From assembly GCA_017503135.1 (NCBI GenBank), contig JAFVTQ010000001.1:233756-297755 (forward strand): a stretch of 64,000 bases of DNA, written 5' to 3'. The stretch comes from Clostridia bacterium (GTDB lineage Bacteria; Bacillota; Clostridia; Oscillospirales; Acutalibacteraceae). Both the position numbers and the translations under genes were made by a program. This document shows positions 7,345 through 14,762 of the stretch, piece after piece. The notes below the pieces were generated by a model. The model saw only the letters and a list, made by a program, of their open reading frames with translations. It was not told the origin of the DNA and did no database searches. The stretch's first letter is position 1; every line of letters starts with the position of its first letter.

Positions 7345-7746
7345 ATGAATATGGATAACAAAAACTCAAAAATGAAAAAGATTATACTTGCCAACAATAT
7401 ATTTGTTGTTGTGCAGATGTTTTTACTTGTTTTAAGTGTTGTGCTCAACTTTATCTGTGACGATACAAAAGTGTTTTTAACTGTGTTTATTCATATTGGT
7501 TTATTTGTGCTTTTTAATATTATTATTGAAAATATGGTTAATTATGGTTACATAATGAAAAAATACGATAAAATATATCAAAGCACTAATCCAATTAAAT
7601 ATTTACAACTGAAAAAACGTATATATCAATCTGCAAAAAACAATCAAGATAAAATCACAACAACTTTGATTTTGCAAGTTTTTGTGAAATTTGTTCTCAT
7701 TATCATAAATTTAATTTTAATGTTGTTTATGGTTAATTTTGAATAG
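7345..7746 (+). CDS. Small membrane protein, unknown function
   Basis: This is a 133-residue protein with hydrophobic segments at about residues 12-36, 43-62 and 105-130, and a basic central loop (KKYDKIYQSTNPIKYLQLKKRIYQSAKNNQ split by Pro and Lys). It is not recognised. AAGGAGTG lies about 10 bases before the ATG. A very A+T-rich composition and a position beside the repeat array would fit acquired DNA, but nothing proves it. A 57-residue gene follows closely. Confidence 0.65.
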   Translation: MNMDNKNSKMKKIILANNIFVVVQMFLLVLSVVLNFICDDTKVFLTVFIHIGLFVLFNIIIENMVNYGYIMKKYDKIYQSTNPIKYLQLKKRIYQSAKNNQDKITTTLILQVFVKFVLIIINLILMLFMVNFE

Positions 7747-7754
7747 GTTAGAAT

Positions 7755-7928
7755 ATGGATAATATTTATTGTAGTTATTTAAATGAGAATATAGAAGAAG
7801 GTATGTGCTACGACTTACAGATGATTGGTAACAGTTATATAAAAGAGTCGGCATTACCTGAATTGAAAATTGATAAAGAAAAATTAAACGAACAATGTTC
7901 AAAGTGCAAATATTGTCTTGATAAATAA
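7755..7928 (+). CDS. Small cysteine-containing protein
   Basis: A 57-residue open frame from ATG 7755 to TAA 7926-7928. The protein starts MDNIYCSYLNENIEEGMCYD and ends CSKCKYC followed by LDK. The terminal C-x2-C-x2-C group together with two earlier Cys suggests metal binding. The pattern, including ESALPELKID in the middle, looks like a conserved clostridial small protein, but I cannot name the family. It lies 8 bases after the membrane protein gene, probably in one transcript, and a clear terminator follows. The overlapping minus-strand frame at 7717-7902 has no such features. Confidence 0.6.
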   Translation: MDNIYCSYLNENIEEGMCYDLQMIGNSYIKESALPELKIDKEKLNEQCSKCKYCLDK

Positions 7929-7960
7929 AAACGAGATAGGCTCAAACCTATCTCGTTTTC
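7929..7960. terminator. Bidirectional terminator between convergent genes
   Basis: The stem AACGAGATAGG / CCTATCTCGTT has flanking A and T runs on both sides and sits between the genes ending at 7928 (+) and 7966 (-). Confidence 0.85.
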
Positions 7961-7965
7961 TTGTT

Positions 7966-9240
7966 TTAACCAATAATTGTATTGATGTTTTTCTCCATAA
8001 GTGAGAAGAAATCATTAACGATTTTTTTATCTTCTTCGTTACCACGAACGCACATTGAAAGTGTAATCACATTTCGATATGTTGTTGCTGTGAGAAGTAC
8101 GAATGGTTTGTATTTAACAGCACCCGACATAAATGCATCTGTTGGCTCGTGACCAGCAAGAGCAAAATCTGAACCTTTAAGCAAACCAATATTGCTCATA
8201 GCCATAAGTGGGTTTGAATAACCGATTTTGATGATTTCTTCACTTGCTGCGTGTGGAAGAATGTTATAACCAAAGTTGAGAAGTGGTAATCCATAAAGTC
8301 CCATAAACTTATCTTTTTTGAATTTATTAGAGCTACGGACTACATATTGAATTGTTTCAAAAATATCTCTGCCACGCTCAGGAATTGCACATTGCATCCA
8401 TGAAGTATGGTTAGTGAAACCTTTATCTTCAACATTATCCATATGACGACGAAGGTCGATTGCGTTTGAAATCATAACCTTATCGGTTTTTGGATATCCT
8501 GCAAGCTCATATACACTATAAAAATAACTTGCAAGAAGCAACTCGTTGATTGTTGCACCTAACTCTTTACCCTTGGCTTTGAGCTTTGCGAATGTTTCTT
8601 CGCTGAATTTCTTTCTTGCGATAAAGCTCTTGTCACGGATGTTGTTTGGCGTGAGTGGGAATTTGTGATTATCTTTTGCGTTGATGTTTTTGAAAAGACG
8701 CTGAGCAACACCTGCTTCTGTTTTTGAGAAACCTGAATAAACATCGTCATAAGAACGAGAGCCTGTTCTGAATTCAACAGGGCTTATTCCATCTGCTACA
8801 TATTTGCTGTAATTTTCACAGAATGCCTGTAAGAAATATTTAAGGTCGCCACCGTCCATACACATATGGTTTTCAACCATACAAAGAGTGCTTTTGCCGT
8901 CTTTGATGAAAAGTGCAATTTTCATTTGAATATCTGCATTCGGTGCAATATATTGAGTCAAGAATTCATCAACTGCATCCTGCACATTTTCAGGATATGC
9001 CACAGAGAAAACATCATCAATGTCATAAGGTTTAACTTCCCAATGAGTTGAGAGTTTTGTATCAACAAATTTTGAGTGAAGCACAGGTGCTTTTTCAAAA
9101 GCACAGATAATAACAGTTTTAAGTGCTTCAATGTCAGGAATAAAATCATAGTTGAGTTCAACATGGACCATACGGTCGTTGAAATCACGAAACAAATAAT
9201 GCATTTTGTCCCAAAGTTCAGCGGTTAATCTGCGTTCCAT
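7966..9240 (-). CDS. Free-standing condensation/acyltransferase-fold enzyme
   Basis: This 424-residue protein belongs to the CoA-dependent acyltransferase / NRPS condensation superfamily. HMCMDGGD, near residue 128, matches the catalytic HxxxDG motif with His as general base. A second subdomain follows (FSEETFAKLKAKGKELGATINELLLASY, NAIDLRR, later SNIGLL). No carrier-protein or adenylation domain is attached, so it is not a modular NRPS; an alcohol or amine acyltransferase role is plausible. The acceptor is unknown. Its ATG overlaps the stop of the upstream membrane protein by one base (TAATG), implying joint expression. Confidence 0.75.
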   Translation of the reverse strand: MERRLTAELWDKMHYLFRDFNDRMVHVELNYDFIPDIEALKTVIICAFEKAPVLHSKFVDTKLSTHWEVKPYDIDDVFSVAYPENVQDAVDEFLTQYIAPNADIQMKIALFIKDGKSTLCMVENHMCMDGGDLKYFLQAFCENYSKYVADGISPVEFRTGSRSYDDVYSGFSKTEAGVAQRLFKNINAKDNHKFPLTPNNIRDKSFIARKKFSEETFAKLKAKGKELGATINELLLASYFYSVYELAGYPKTDKVMISNAIDLRRHMDNVEDKGFTNHTSWMQCAIPERGRDIFETIQYVVRSSNKFKKDKFMGLYGLPLLNFGYNILPHAASEEIIKIGYSNPLMAMSNIGLLKGSDFALAGHEPTDAFMSGAVKYKPFVLLTATTYRNVITLSMCVRGNEEDKKIVNDFFSLMEKNINTIIG

Positions 9241-10040
9241 TAGTCCTCAACCTCCTGTTTATACATAAAGTATTTCATATTACCAACAACGATTGACAAA
9301 ATGAAAATCAAATCAGCAACAAGGCCCAAAAGGATAATTGGCCAACCTGTGAGCCAACTGATTACATTATATGCTGCGAGAATAATATAAAGCATTGTTG
9401 CCATAATTGGCATATAAACAAAAAGTGAAATTGTTCTGAATTTCTGTCTTGTTGCAAAGGCAAAAACAAGGTCACAAACAAGCGCTAAAATGATACCTCC
9501 TGGAAGAATTGGCCAGAACACCAATTCGGGAATCATTATAAGCCAGAAAAGGAAAACAAATACTGTGAAAATCATAACACAACCTGCAATAAGCACACGT
9601 GCGATTGGGTGGAAGATTCTTCTCATATGACAAAGCTTCTTGATGCCGAAGCTAGTATAGAAAATTATCATTGCAAAAATTCCACCAACGATAATAAGCC
9701 ATGTTTTGTCCCATGCTTTTGTTGCGTTGCTTATTGAGAAATATGCAACAAACATTAAAACAAAGAAAATGAGACCGCCGATTGGTAAAACAACTTTAAG
9801 AAGTTTTGAGAGTCTTCTTTTTCTTTCTTCTTTTTCAAATTTTGCAAAGTTGCCTTTAAGGTCAGGGTATTCACTTGCAATTAAATCTGCAAGAACTTTT
9901 TCATCTTTAAGACCTGCGTGAGTCATTTCATTAGCTCTGTCTGTCATCTCATCAAGAATTTTTTTCTTATAGAGATAAGCCATGTGATTATCTTTTAACC
10001 CAGCACAGGAGGTTTCGATATATTCGATAAAATTTTTCAT
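9240..10040 (-). CDS. Multi-spanning membrane protein with helical N-terminal domain
   Basis: This is a 266-residue protein. Residues 1-72 are soluble and helical (NFIEYIETSCAGL, KKKILDEMTDRANEM, DLIASEYPDL), resembling the HAAS/DUF1700-type cytoplasmic domain often paired with PadR regulators. About six membrane helices follow (near 83-105, 113-130, 145-170, 172-195, 203-225, 230-250). The family assignment of the first part is tentative. It is the first gene of a two-gene operon with the acyltransferase-fold enzyme, so the pair may act on a membrane-linked substrate; that is inference. The SD sequence is GGAGGCGAG. Confidence 0.7.
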   Translation of the reverse strand: MKNFIEYIETSCAGLKDNHMAYLYKKKILDEMTDRANEMTHAGLKDEKVLADLIASEYPDLKGNFAKFEKEERKRRLSKLLKVVLPIGGLIFFVLMFVAYFSISNATKAWDKTWLIIVGGIFAMIIFYTSFGIKKLCHMRRIFHPIARVLIAGCVMIFTVFVFLFWLIMIPELVFWPILPGGIILALVCDLVFAFATRQKFRTISLFVYMPIMATMLYIILAAYNVISWLTGWPIILLGLVADLIFILSIVVGNMKYFMYKQEVED

Positions 10041-10078
10041 AAACTCGCCTCCAATGTAATCATATTAATTATGGTTTT

Positions 10079-10107
10079 AGTATAGCAGAAAAGTTTTTTT
10101 CTCGCAA
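10079..10107 (-). promoter_or_regulatory. Promoter of the membrane protein / acyltransferase operon
   Basis: On the minus strand: TTGCGA (10102-10107), 17 bases, TATACT (10079-10084), 39 bases before the start codon. Confidence 0.75.
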
Positions 10108-10169
10108 TAAAAAACTTTTGCTAACAGCATAAATTTTATTGCGAAATTGTAAATTTTTCTACATATTCT

Positions 10170-10199
10170 GGTTTACATGGATGCAAACTTTGGTTTACA
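10170..10199. promoter_or_regulatory. Paired GGTTTACA direct repeats, possible operator
   Basis: GGTTTACA occurs at 10170-10177 and 10192-10199, 22 bases apart (two helical turns), between the divergent promoters. Spacing on one DNA face suggests a protein-binding site; the HTH protein encoded next door is a candidate ligand. Confidence 0.4.
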
Positions 10200-10211
10200 A
10201 AGCATATTTTC

Positions 10212-10240
10212 TTTACTTATTTATAAAAAAATGGTAATAT
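10212..10240 (+). promoter_or_regulatory. Promoter of the HTH-membrane protein gene
   Basis: TTTACT (10212-10217), 17 bases, TAATAT (10235-10240), followed by GGGAGG and ATG 10269. Confidence 0.6.
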
Positions 10241-10268
10241 ATTATAAAGGAAAGGGAGGTAACGACCA

Positions 10269-11207
10269 ATGGCTAAAAAAACCTTATATGTTTTTCGTGC
10301 AGAGAATGGAATCTGGCGAAACGAGTTAAGCAAAAAAATAGGAATTGATGAACAGACACTTAAACAAATTGAAGACGAGCCTGAAGTACCACAGGAAATT
10401 GCAGAAAAAGTTGTAGTGGCTTATGGATTGCCAGAAGATTATTTTACAGTTGACCCTAATGCAAAGGATAAGAGATATAAACCTAAAAATCCTTTTAAAT
10501 ATTTCTTGAAGGTTTCACTTGTTTGGGAATTTTTAATTGCACTCATATTTGCAGTTGTAATGTTCCCCACAACAATGGCAGGGGCTTTTGGTGCAGGGGA
10601 TAACCCACTCTTTAATCTTCTTGAAACATTGTGCAAGGCATTGATAATTGCATTCTCGGGTATTTATCTTACATCACATATTGTTAAGAAAACAGTCTAT
10701 GGCAAACAGGTTACACAGTATGATTATATATACCCCTATTTACCAGCACAAATTGCACTTTCTTTAAAGATTGTTGTGCAGTTAGTACCAACTCTTTTGT
10801 CACAAAAAACTGACAACCCAATTATTCTTATTGCAGTCAGCGGTGTATATGGATTTGTTGCTCTTGTTGTTCAAGGCATATTTACAGCAGTATTGCTCAA
10901 ATCCCGAGTTGAAGAAGACGAGAAAAAGAGAACAAAAACAGTTAAGAAGTTATCCGTATTGGCGATTATATCAACAACAGTTTATACATTGTTCGTTATT
11001 TCAGCTTCGATGGTTTCAAGTGGTGCAGTGGCTCCATTACAACTTGCAACACTCTTACTTGAACTCATTCTTTTAATTGCTGTAGCTTTCGGAATTATAA
11101 TCGGCGAAAAGAGATTCTCAAATCTCAATAAGTTGTGGTTTGTGGTGTTACCACTTACAGCAATGCTTTTGCCAACATTCATAAATGTTATTGGTAAGTT
11201 GTTCTAA
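10269..11207 (+). CDS. Membrane protein with N-terminal helix-turn-helix
   Basis: This is a 312-residue protein. Residues about 12-58 resemble an XRE/Cro helix-turn-helix (NELSKKIGIDEQTLKQIEDE, then AEKVVVAYGLPEDYF). From about residue 78 there are six or seven hydrophobic segments reaching the C-terminus, separated near 215-228 by the charged stretch KSRVEEDEKKRTKTVKK. A membrane-tethered HTH could link a membrane signal to transcription or simply hold the protein at DNA. The gene is divergent from the acyltransferase operon and has its own promoter. The family is not identified further. Confidence 0.65.
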   Translation: MAKKTLYVFRAENGIWRNELSKKIGIDEQTLKQIEDEPEVPQEIAEKVVVAYGLPEDYFTVDPNAKDKRYKPKNPFKYFLKVSLVWEFLIALIFAVVMFPTTMAGAFGAGDNPLFNLLETLCKALIIAFSGIYLTSHIVKKTVYGKQVTQYDYIYPYLPAQIALSLKIVVQLVPTLLSQKTDNPIILIAVSGVYGFVALVVQGIFTAVLLKSRVEEDEKKRTKTVKKLSVLAIISTTVYTLFVISASMVSSGAVAPLQLATLLLELILLIAVAFGIIIGEKRFSNLNKLWFVVLPLTAMLLPTFINVIGKLF

Positions 11208-11224
11208 AAAGAAAAACAAATTCA

Positions 11225-11253
11225 TTGAAAAAATAATATGCAAGTGATATAAT
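11225..11253 (+). promoter_or_regulatory. Promoter of the DUF554 gene
   Basis: TTGAAA (11225-11230), 17 bases, TATAAT (11248-11253), 28 bases before ATG 11282. Confidence 0.8.
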
Positions 11254-11281
11254 CATCACAGTCTTTTATGGATGTGATGAA

Positions 11282-12022
11282 ATGTTTGGCTTAGGAACAA
11301 TTATAAACACAGTTCTTGTTATTCTCGGCGGTCTTGTTGGGTTGCTTTTCAAAAAGGGAATTAAAGAAAGATATGAAAAAACTTTAATGGCTGCTTGCGG
11401 GGTATCAACAATTTTTATTGGTGTTACAGGCACATTACAAGGAATGTTGACTGTAGTTGATGGCAAAATTCAGACTCAGGGCACGATGCTTCTTATTTTT
11501 TCATTTGTTTTTGGTGGCCTGATGGGTGAGTTTATCAATATTGAAAAGAGAATGGACGACCTTGGTGAAAAACTCAAGAAAATGTTTCGTGCAGAAAAGG
11601 ATAACAAGTTTGTTGACGGCTTTGTGAACACTTCACTCATTATCTGTGTTGGTGCAATGGCAATTGTAGGCTCAATTCAGGATGGGCTTACAGGAGATTA
11701 CTCAATGCTTACTGCAAAGGCTGTTCTTGACCTTGTTATTGTCGTGATTATGACTTCTACATACGGTTTAGGTGCAATTTGTTCTGCTATTCCGATTTTT
11801 GTTTATCAAGGTGGAATAACTTTGTTTGGTCATTTTGCAGGAAATGTCATAAGTGATGAGTTAATTGGCTATCTTTCCTATGTTGGTTCTGCGCTTATAT
11901 TTTGTGTGGGCATAAACATTACTTTTGGTAAAAAAATCAGAGTTGGCAATCTTTTACCTGCATTGCTTGTTCCGGTGTTTTATGTAGTAGGAAAACACCT
12001 CTTTGAAATGGTAGGTATTTAA
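11282..12022 (+). CDS. DUF554 family membrane protein
   Basis: This 246-residue integral membrane protein matches the DUF554 (YdfK-like) family. It starts with GLGTIINTVLVILGGLVG, then KKGIKERYEKTLMAACGVSTIFIGV, LIFSFVFGGLMGE and FVNTSLIICVGAMAIVGSIQDG, and has six or seven hydrophobic segments. Function is unestablished; a transporter-like role is often assumed. The ribosome site is weak (GGATGTGATG). A single gene with its own promoter and terminator. Confidence 0.88.
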   Translation: MFGLGTIINTVLVILGGLVGLLFKKGIKERYEKTLMAACGVSTIFIGVTGTLQGMLTVVDGKIQTQGTMLLIFSFVFGGLMGEFINIEKRMDDLGEKLKKMFRAEKDNKFVDGFVNTSLIICVGAMAIVGSIQDGLTGDYSMLTAKAVLDLVIVVIMTSTYGLGAICSAIPIFVYQGGITLFGHFAGNVISDELIGYLSYVGSALIFCVGINITFGKKIRVGNLLPALLVPVFYVVGKHLFEMVGI

Positions 12023-12052
12023 GAGTTGCGTTGCAGAACTCTATTATCGAAA

Positions 12053-12090
12053 CAAATCCCTTTGATTGATAACAGTCAAGGGGATTTTTC
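12053..12090 (+). terminator. Terminator of the DUF554 gene
   Basis: The stem AATCCCTTTGA / TCAAGGGGATT (one G-T pair) has a ten-base loop and is followed by TTTT. Confidence 0.75.
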
Positions 12091-12137
12091 TGTCCTTTTT
12101 CACAAATTGAGTGAATATAATTCGGTAAACTGTTGCA

Positions 12138-12166
12138 TTGTCAAAGTTTTGTCATAGGTGTATAAT
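12138..12166 (+). promoter_or_regulatory. Promoter of the hydrogenase-sensor cluster
   Basis: TTGTCA (12138-12143), 17 bases, TATAAT (12161-12166), 35 bases before the first gene of the cluster. Confidence 0.78.
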
Positions 12167-12201
12167 ATTTTTATATATGCTTTTGACAGGAGGTCAAAAA
12201 T

Positions 12202-12552
12202 ATGAAAGTTTTTGAAATTAAAGAAATTCTCGATGCAGAAATAATTTGTGGTGAAGAATTTTTAGACCGTGAGGTTTTCGCAGCTTGTGGTAGTGATATG
12301 ATGAGTGACGTGTTAGCTTATGTAAAAGAACAAGCCGTGCTTCTTTCAGGTCTTGTTAACCCACAGGTTGTCAGAACTGCTGAAATGATGGATATGCAAT
12401 GCATTGTGTTTGTTCGTGGCAAGCAACCTGACCAAGGAATTATCGACCTTGCTCGTGACCGTGACATTGTGCTTTTATCAACAAAACAGACAATGTTTGC
12501 GTCTTGCGGAATGCTCTATGAAAAGGGACTTAGGGGAGGAGCAATGAAATGA
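12202..12552 (+). CDS. DRTGG-domain protein
   Basis: This 116-residue protein has the single-domain DRTGG fold. An N-terminal helix (MKVFEIKEILDAEIICGEE) is followed by alternating strands and helices including AACGSDMMSDVLAY and VVRTAEMMDMQCIVFVRGKQPDQGIIDLARDRDIVLLSTK. DRTGG domains occur alone or fused to CBS and phosphotransacetylase proteins and probably sense small ligands. The ribosome site AGGAGG is strong. The stop overlaps the next ATG by four bases (ATGA). Clustering with an ATPase, a hydrogenase-like protein, a second DRTGG protein and a PHP protein suggests one signalling unit. Confidence 0.82.
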   Translation: MKVFEIKEILDAEIICGEEFLDREVFAACGSDMMSDVLAYVKEQAVLLSGLVNPQVVRTAEMMDMQCIVFVRGKQPDQGIIDLARDRDIVLLSTKQTMFASCGMLYEKGLRGGAMK

Positions 12553-12971
12553 GTAATCTCACTTTGCATTACAATGTTCCAGGCGATGATTTTACCCGAG
12601 CAGGTGAAGCATCTGGCTCAGTTAAAAGAACCCTTAAAGATTTAGGGTTTAGTCCCGAAATGGTGAGAAAGGTTGTTATCGCTCTTTATGAAGCCGAAAT
12701 CAACCTTGTTATTCACGCAGGTGGTGGCGAGATTGATGTTGAAATTTCACCTGAGAGTGTGGATATGGTGCTCACAGATAAAGGTCCCGGAATTCCCGAT
12801 GTTGAAATGGCTATGAAAGAAGGCTATTCAACAGCGCCCGATAATGTGCGTTCTTTGGGATTTGGCGCAGGTATGGGACTCCCTAATATTAAAAAATATA
12901 CCGACGAAATGAAAATTGACTCTGTTGTCGGTGAGGGTACAACAATGTACCTTAAAGTATATAATAATTGA
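12549..12971 (+). CDS. Anti-sigma-factor-like GHKL ATPase/kinase
   Basis: This 140-residue HATPase_c protein resembles RsbW/SpoIIAB. The N box is VVIALYEAEINLVIHAGGGE (near residue 40), followed by LTDKGPGIPDVEMAMKEG (G1 box) and SLGFGAGMGLPNIKKYTDEM (G2 box), then a final strand with SVVGEGTTMYLKV. Such proteins bind ATP and phosphorylate anti-anti-sigma partners, or act as switch kinases; neither a sigma nor an antagonist gene is adjacent. It overlaps its upstream neighbour and sits before the hydrogenase-like gene, so redox state might control its activity (inference). Confidence 0.85.
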   Translation: MSNLTLHYNVPGDDFTRAGEASGSVKRTLKDLGFSPEMVRKVVIALYEAEINLVIHAGGGEIDVEISPESVDMVLTDKGPGIPDVEMAMKEGYSTAPDNVRSLGFGAGMGLPNIKKYTDEMKIDSVVGEGTTMYLKVYNN

Positions 12972-12985
12972 TAAGAGTGATAAGA

Positions 12986-14260
12986 ATGAACGAAACTTAT
13001 TTCCATTCTGTTAGACTTGATGAAGAAAAATGTAAGGGTTGCGTGAGTTGTCTTAAAAGATGCCCTACAAAAGCCATCAGAGTTAGAAACGGAAAGGCTT
13101 ACATAATTTCAGAAAGATGTGTTGACTGTGGTGAATGCATTAGAATTTGTCCGCATCACGCAAAATATGCTGAAAAATATTCATTGAACGAAATCCTTGA
13201 ATACAAATATAGAATTGCTGTGCCGGCACCGTCACTTTATGGTCAGTTCAATAACCTTGAAGATACTGACTATGTATTGACAGGCCTTAAAAGAATGGGC
13301 TTTGACGATGTTTTTGAAGTTTCAAAGGGTGCAGAGCTGGTCAGTGAAGCAACAAGAATTCTGCTTTCAATGAACAAATCAAATAAACCAATGATTTCTT
13401 CAGCTTGCCCTGCTGTTGTGCGACTTATCAGAGTGCGTTTTCCTAACCTTATTGAAAACGTTGTTGATTTAAATGCACCAATGGAAGAAGCAGCTCGTCT
13501 TGCAAGAATTAAGGCAAAACAAGAGACAGGGCTTGAAGATAGTGATATCGGTGTTTTCTTTATTACACCTTGTACTGCAAAGATTACATCAATCAAACAA
13601 CCAATCTGTAACGGCAAGTCAAATATCAATGGTGTTTTAGCAATTAAAGACATTTATCCTGTTTTGGTTAGTCAGATGGATAAAATCATCGAGCTTGAAG
13701 ACTTGAAGGATTCGGGCATTATCGGTGTCAGTTGGGCATCATCAGGTGGCGAATCTGCAGCAATTTTAAGAGAAAGACATTTGGCTGCTGATGGCATTGA
13801 AAATGTTATCAAGGTGCTTAAAGAGTTAGAAGACGAAAAACTCAACGACCTTGAATTCATCGAGCTTAATGCTTGTTCAGGCGGTTGTGTGGGTGGACCG
13901 CTCACCGTTGAAAATCCATTTGTGGCAAAGGCAAGACTTCAAAGACTTCGCAAATATATGCCTATTTCTTGTAATCACCTTGAATATGACACAATTCCAA
14001 AAGAAATGTATTGGGAAAAACCACTTGAAGCAACCCCTTGGAAATTGGCTGACAATGTGTTTGAAGCAATGCAGAAAATGAGTGATATCAACGAGCTTGA
14101 AAAGACCTTGCCTGGTCTTGATTGCGGAATGTGTGGCTCACCGTCTTGCAGAACATTTGCAGAAGATGTTGTAATCGGCAAAGCAGACAAAAATGACTGT
14201 ATTTTTGCAATGAAAGATAAAGAAGGCGTAGTTATCCCAAAACCTTTCCGAACTGAGTAA
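12986..14260 (+). CDS. Sensory-type [FeFe]-hydrogenase-like iron-sulfur protein
   Basis: This protein has 424 residues. Residues 16-26 and 45-55 hold two ferredoxin motifs (Cx2Cx2Cx3C). The [FeFe]-hydrogenase C-terminal domain follows with all four H-cluster ligands: SSACP near 137, TPCTAK near 193 and NACSGGCVGG near 294. The residue preceding the first ligand, Cys in catalytic enzymes (TSCCP) for proton transfer, is Ala here, as reported for sensory hydrogenases. A C-terminal Cx2Cx4Cx16C (DCGMCGSPSC...) cluster domain also fits that class. ATG 12986 is preferred over TTG 12968. The TAA stop lies inside the end of the inserted MITE. Confidence 0.85.
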   Translation: MNETYFHSVRLDEEKCKGCVSCLKRCPTKAIRVRNGKAYIISERCVDCGECIRICPHHAKYAEKYSLNEILEYKYRIAVPAPSLYGQFNNLEDTDYVLTGLKRMGFDDVFEVSKGAELVSEATRILLSMNKSNKPMISSACPAVVRLIRVRFPNLIENVVDLNAPMEEAARLARIKAKQETGLEDSDIGVFFITPCTAKITSIKQPICNGKSNINGVLAIKDIYPVLVSQMDKIIELEDLKDSGIIGVSWASSGGESAAILRERHLAADGIENVIKVLKELEDEKLNDLEFIELNACSGGCVGGPLTVENPFVAKARLQRLRKYMPISCNHLEYDTIPKEMYWEKPLEATPWKLADNVFEAMQKMSDINELEKTLPGLDCGMCGSPSCRTFAEDVVIGKADKNDCIFAMKDKEGVVIPKPFRTE

Positions 14261-14419
14261 CTACTGATTGCAATCTTATGCATAATTCTTAACGGCTATT
14301 TTCTCGTCATAGCTCGTCCAAAATACTCGCCAATACACAAAGTATTGCCTCCGTTTTTTGACGGCTCTGACAAAAAACTATCTCGTTAATATTTACGCAT
14401 CGATTTTATCAGCAGTTAC
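14257..14419 (+). mobile_element. 163-bp MITE, copy 1
   Basis: The ends GTAACTACTGAT (14257-14268) and ATCAGCAGTTAC (14408-14419) are inverted repeats with one mismatch. The whole element is about 80% alike to the reverse complement of 17265-17427, which has exactly the same length. No coding capacity. It separates two genes of a cluster whose other members overlap or nearly so, and its first bases provide the stop codon of the hydrogenase-like gene. No clear target duplication is visible. Confidence 0.85.
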
Positions 14420-14435
14420 TATTAGGAGAAATACA

Positions 14436-14762
14436 ATGAATACAAAACAATTAGTTGAAAAATTAAATCTTAAAGTGCTGGTCAGTGGCGAGATGGAACG
14501 TGAAATCACAGGTGGATATTGCGGTGACTTGCTCAGCTGGGTAATGGGCAGAGCACAGAGCGGTGACTGTTGGTTTACTGTTATGGGTAACATCAACGCT
14601 ATTGGTGTTTGTGTTCTTGCCGACTGTGCTTGCATTGTCCTTTGTGAAAATGCAACCCTTGACGACAATGCAAAAGACCGTGCAGAAATGCAGGGCGTGT
14701 GCATTCTTTCGTCAGAAGAAAACGCTTATACTCTCGCTACAAAACTCGGTGAAATATTATGA
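14436..14762 (+). CDS. DRTGG-domain protein (second copy in the cluster)
   Basis: A 108-residue single DRTGG-type domain: MNTKQLVEKLNLKVL, then EITGGYCGDLLSWVMGRAQ, WFTVMGNINAIGVCVLADCA and GVCILSSEENAYTLATKLG. It differs from the copy at 12202 and may heterodimerise with it. The frame is open upstream into the MITE, but AGGAGA at 14424-14429 fixes ATG 14436. The MITE ends 16 bases before the start, so it may have replaced the native leader and could carry or block transcription from upstream. The stop overlaps the PHP gene by ATGA. Confidence 0.82.
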   Translation: MNTKQLVEKLNLKVLVSGEMEREITGGYCGDLLSWVMGRAQSGDCWFTVMGNINAIGVCVLADCACIVLCENATLDDNAKDRAEMQGVCILSSEENAYTLATKLGEIL

